The notes under the pieces: model-generated
Databases searched by the model: none
What the model was told of the DNA's origin: nothing
What the model saw: only the letters and a program-made list of their open reading frames with translations
Position numbers and translations under genes: made by a program
In this document: positions 61,123 to 64,000 of the stretch, in pieces
How the letters are laid out: each line of letters begins with the position of its first letter
Numbering within the stretch: position 1 is the first letter of the stretch
NCBI RefSeq assembly: GCF_050433395.1
Contig: NZ_JBNPXH010000001.1
Span: 186,001-250,000 of the forward strand
DNA from: Mobilitalea torta
GTDB lineage: Bacteria; Bacillota; Clostridia; Lachnospirales; Lachnospiraceae
Reading direction: 5' to 3'
DNA: 64,000 bases

Positions 61123-63132
61123 TTAGATGCGGTAGATCTGATAGTCATAGGCACCAAGGTGATCTGCCGGCTTATCCTTCAGCAGTGCTTTGGCAGCCGG
61201 ATATGCGTTCAGATCAAAGACCTGCTCTTCGTTGGACAGGTTGATGGTGACCAGAACCTGATTGCCTTTCTCACCGCGCAGGAAGGCCATGACAGGAGTG
61301 CCGGTCTTGAGGTAGGCGGTCTCATTGCTTCCGGCAGGGATGTATTTCTTCCGGTCAGCAAAAAGCCTGGTAAAGAATTCGGTTAGCTTCGGTCCCTCTC
61401 CCCCGTAGATGGAAGGGTCTTCATCTCCCTGGTAGATCATGGGCATACCGTCAATGAGGGAGATTACCGCCCAGAGAGCCTTTGCGCCGCCTGCCCCATA
61501 GCAGTCAACCGCACGGCGGGACTGGAATACCCAGGAGACGGTATCATGGTTCCCCAGATAGCGCAATTTATGATAATTCGCAGGACTCACCAGAGACTGC
61601 CTTTCCAGGAAATCCGTAAGCAGACGTACATATTCTGCGGGCTGCTCCTTCAGGAAATGCTCTATTTCCACGAACACCCGGTACAGTGTCATATCGTAAA
61701 ACAGGTCGGTGCAGTGATAGTAATTGGGAATCGGATTGAAATTCTCAGGCAGGATAAAGGACTGCTTGCCGCCGCGCAGAAAACCGTCGCGGATCGCATT
61801 GGTAATGCTGACTCCCGCCTTTACGCTGTTGCCGCTGGGGCGGTTATCCTTGTAGGGGCGCCAGTTGGAAAGACCGCCCATGGCACAGTCAATACGGGCC
61901 CCATCCACTCCAAAACGCTTCACATGATCATGCACCAGCTCCGCGGTATATTCATAATAGCCCGGATGATTATAATCCATGGATACGCATTCCCATTCAT
62001 CCTGCAGGGAGCCGTCGCGGCGTTTGGAAGGCCATTCGGGGTTATCGCGGGCCACCGGGAATTCCGGCGCGGGGCCGTGGGGCACATAATCAAAGAGGAT
62101 GGTCATTCCCAGCTCATGGGCTTTATCGCAGTAATACTTACAGCCCTCCTCGCCGCCGTAGCGCTCATCGATGATGGACTGGTCATTGGAATGATAGACA
62201 CCGTTTTCATCGTGCTCGAATACCGGCAGAAGCCAGACATGGTCAACTCCCATTTCCTTTAATTCGGGTAGATACTCGGCGTAGCGGAACAGATCATCCT
62301 TTAAGGGAAAGCCTGCATCCATGGTGCCGGAGGGATGGCAGGAGTACATAACCCCCTCTGTGATGCCGCCTTCGCAGGGCTTATAACCCAGGGCTTCCAC
62401 AAACTCCCGGATCTGCAGATAGGGATTGCCCGCCTCGCAGAGCTGGAGATACAGCGTGCCGACCGACAGTGTGGCACCGGGAGCCAGGTCCGCTTCCAGA
62501 CCGGCACTGAAGACATAATTAACACAGGTGCCATCGTGATAGACCCCGGAGGACCATTTCTCGATAGGGTCAATAAATAAAAGGTTAAAATCTCCCCCTG
62601 CTGTCCGGGTATGAGTGGCAAAGCTGATCAGGCCGGTTTCTATTACCTGGTAGGGCTCCAGCTTGGAAGCCTCAAAGTGCTGCATGGGGACATTGCCGGG
62701 GAAATCAAAGACAACCCCTTCCAGCTCTTTCAGCTTCATAATAAAGCTAAAGGTATTCAGATAGAGAGGATCGGAGGATTGATTCTCCAATTCCGCGTCA
62801 ATATTCAGGGAACCCTCCGTCAGCCGGTAGATGATACGTATGAGGCACTGGTTGATCTGATAGGTGGCGGTGGCGGAAGAACCCTGTATCTCAAAGGAAA
62901 CGGGAGAAGGCAGAGAACCTCCTCTGGTGGGTCTGATGGCAGGAAGATTCCAGGTTCTGAAATTAAGCATGGAATCATACTCCAGAATGCCGGTCTGATT
63001 CACCTCGTTGCATCCGAAGTCAAAAGCAAAGCCGTCCCAAGGCAGGAGGTAATCTTTGAGCTTTACTTCGGAGAGGGTATGGTTTGTATTACAGAAGGAG
63101 CAGTTTAATAAACGGTTATTCAATGTTTGCAT
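61123..63132 (-). CDS. Cytosolic GH13-like glycosidase (paralog of the lipoprotein)
   Basis: 669 residues, no signal peptide. The same domain order as the lipoprotein GH13: beta domain, then TIM barrel with YGGEEGCKYYCDKAHELGMT, Asp in GARIDCAMGGLSNW, Glu in FILPENFNP, Asp in YLGNHDTVSW and MIYQGDEDPSIYGG. It ends 15 bp before the lipoprotein gene, so both are in one operon. Pairing a surface and a cytosolic copy suggests stepwise breakdown of the same sugar. Specificity is not inferable. Confidence 0.88.
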   Translation of the reverse strand: MQTLNNRLLNCSFCNTNHTLSEVKLKDYLLPWDGFAFDFGCNEVNQTGILEYDSMLNFRTWNLPAIRPTRGGSLPSPVSFEIQGSSATATYQINQCLIRIIYRLTEGSLNIDAELENQSSDPLYLNTFSFIMKLKELEGVVFDFPGNVPMQHFEASKLEPYQVIETGLISFATHTRTAGGDFNLLFIDPIEKWSSGVYHDGTCVNYVFSAGLEADLAPGATLSVGTLYLQLCEAGNPYLQIREFVEALGYKPCEGGITEGVMYSCHPSGTMDAGFPLKDDLFRYAEYLPELKEMGVDHVWLLPVFEHDENGVYHSNDQSIIDERYGGEEGCKYYCDKAHELGMTILFDYVPHGPAPEFPVARDNPEWPSKRRDGSLQDEWECVSMDYNHPGYYEYTAELVHDHVKRFGVDGARIDCAMGGLSNWRPYKDNRPSGNSVKAGVSITNAIRDGFLRGGKQSFILPENFNPIPNYYHCTDLFYDMTLYRVFVEIEHFLKEQPAEYVRLLTDFLERQSLVSPANYHKLRYLGNHDTVSWVFQSRRAVDCYGAGGAKALWAVISLIDGMPMIYQGDEDPSIYGGEGPKLTEFFTRLFADRKKYIPAGSNETAYLKTGTPVMAFLRGEKGNQVLVTINLSNEEQVFDLNAYPAAKALLKDKPADHLGAYDYQIYRI

Positions 63133-63217
63133 CAGTTAAAAGCCATCCTTTCTCATGTTGAGTGAATAGTTACAATATCATTTGGTCTTACGGTTTTACA
63201 GCGGTTACAGCGGCTTG

Positions 63218-64000
63218 TTAATTAAGCTCCCCGCCGCTCTGGATGAAGGCATCCAGATCAACGACGGCTCCGTTGTTCAGCCGGGAATACTCGGCGGCGA
63301 AGGCAGCCAGGTGGCTTTCCAGCGAACGGTCGATGGAGGTGAGGGTGGTCAGGTCCGTCCCCTTGCCCTGCAGGAGATCCAAAACATCGCGAACCATGCG
63401 GTAATCTCCGCCGCCGTGACCGCTCAGATCTGTTTCTAAAGCTGCAATATCAATGATTTCCGGTTCTTTTCCGAATTCCCATACGCGCAGCTTGTTGCTG
63501 TCCATGTCCCCTTCCAGCTCGCCCCGGGTGCCCATTACCTTGATCTGACGGTAAATCCGGTTGGAATAAGCGCACACCGTAAGGCTGACGGTAACTCCGT
63601 CCTCCATCTCCAGGTTCACCACCTGATGATCCACCACATTGTTGTCGCAATGATATACGCAGCGGCCGTAAGGGCCTTCCTCCAGTGCGCGGGTCAGACT
63701 GTCCGCCGTGGGAGCATTGACTACAATGTTGGCAGGCCAGCCCAGATTACCGGAACGCACGGGATCGAGATAGATCTTCTCGGCATCATAGGGGCATTGT
63801 GCTTTGACGGAGCAGGCGCCGTCAAGACAGCGTGCCGATGCTCCGGCGGGGGCCTTCTGCTCCCGGAATTCACGAAGGCTGCCGAAGGAGGAGAGGCGTT
63901 TGCACCGTTTGCCCGTGAGCCACAGGAGAATATCCATGTCATGGCAGGATTTTGCCAAAATCATGGGGCTGGTGGTATCGCTGTTGCGCCAATTCCCGCG
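63218..64000 (-). CDS. Gfo/Idh/MocA-family oxidoreductase (5' end cut by window)
   Basis: The frame is open to the window end, so the NAD-binding N-terminus lies outside. The visible part has the family motif SCHDMDILLWLTG (the sugar-binding His/Asp loop), a conserved CVYHCDNNVVDHQVVNLEME region, and a C-terminal domain ending LDAFIQSGGELN. It most likely oxidises a sugar or sugar derivative with NAD(P). It is 85 bp upstream of the two GH13 genes on the same strand, suggesting a sugar-catabolic operon. Confidence 0.85.
   Translation of the reverse strand, partial: RGNWRNSDTTSPMILAKSCHDMDILLWLTGKRCKRLSSFGSLREFREQKAPAGASARCLDGACSVKAQCPYDAEKIYLDPVRSGNLGWPANIVVNAPTADSLTRALEEGPYGRCVYHCDNNVVDHQVVNLEMEDGVTVSLTVCAYSNRIYRQIKVMGTRGELEGDMDSNKLRVWEFGKEPEIIDIAALETDLSGHGGGDYRMVRDVLDLLQGKGTDLTTLTSIDRSLESHLAAFAAEYSRLNNGAVVDLDAFIQSGGELN

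Overview
The window looks like a chromosomal segment of an anaerobic, Gram-positive member of the Clostridia, most like Lachnospiraceae. The evidence is gene content: a trimeric NAD-linked [FeFe]-hydrogenase with Rex regulators, a corrinoid methyl-transfer module, CapA, TelA/XpaC and DUF5688-type proteins, lipoproteins with Gram-positive architecture, GH2 and GH13 sugar enzymes, and purine-rich Shine-Dalgarno sites. No rRNA, tRNA or CRISPR array was seen. Composition is judged by eye only: about 1-13.4 kb is clearly AT-richer than the rest.

1-13.4 kb (accessory, AT-rich). Two surface proteins (GLUG/chitobiase-like and SLH-like) are followed by genes typical of an integrative element: SprT-like protease, HTH proteins, DUF5688-like protein, serine recombinase, two small proteins, an excisionase-like protein with a leader peptide, a stand-alone duplicate of the integrase arm-binding domain, the tyrosine integrase, and a two-gene unit (DUF5986-like plus XRE-ImmA/IrrE) behind a large palindromic promoter. 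Immediately right of this lies a probable 180-nt minus-strand structured RNA with a near-consensus promoter and a strong terminator. No relaxase or conjugation genes are visible, so only one end of the element may be present.

13.6-16 kb holds decaying genes (an AraC/GyrI-like pseudogene, a broken transglutaminase) and a DUF6054-like gene. 16-21.5 kb is a corrinoid-dependent methyl-transfer module: UroD/MtaA-like methyltransferase, PocR-AraC regulator, corrinoid protein, and RACo-like reductive activator. 21.7-23.4 kb is an ECF sigma/anti-sigma pair.

23.4-30.8 kb is a redox and hydrogen module: two divergent Rex paralogs flank a LysR regulator, followed by hydC-hydB-hydA and a small [2Fe-2S] ferredoxin. 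The intergenic DNA carries repeated ATATCGATAT boxes and perfect inverted repeats.

30.8-40.8 kb holds a GH2 glycosidase divergent from an AraC regulator, XpaC-TelA, a TPR-GGDEF diguanylate cyclase, CapA, and an endonuclease/exonuclease/phosphatase protein. 40.9-51 kb holds a solute-binding lipoprotein divergent from a two-component system, two sugar-type permeases, a very long HlyD-like adaptor and a membrane protein, with no ATPase gene. 51-54.5 kb holds a DUF368 (PopT-type) transporter and an NfeD-flotillin pair whose NfeD carries an Asp/Val repeat. 54.7-57 kb is a PadR-controlled operon with a DUF4097 protein. The window ends with a BspA-like surface protein and a minus-strand sugar operon: Gfo/Idh oxidoreductase (cut by the window edge), cytosolic GH13 and lipoprotein GH13.
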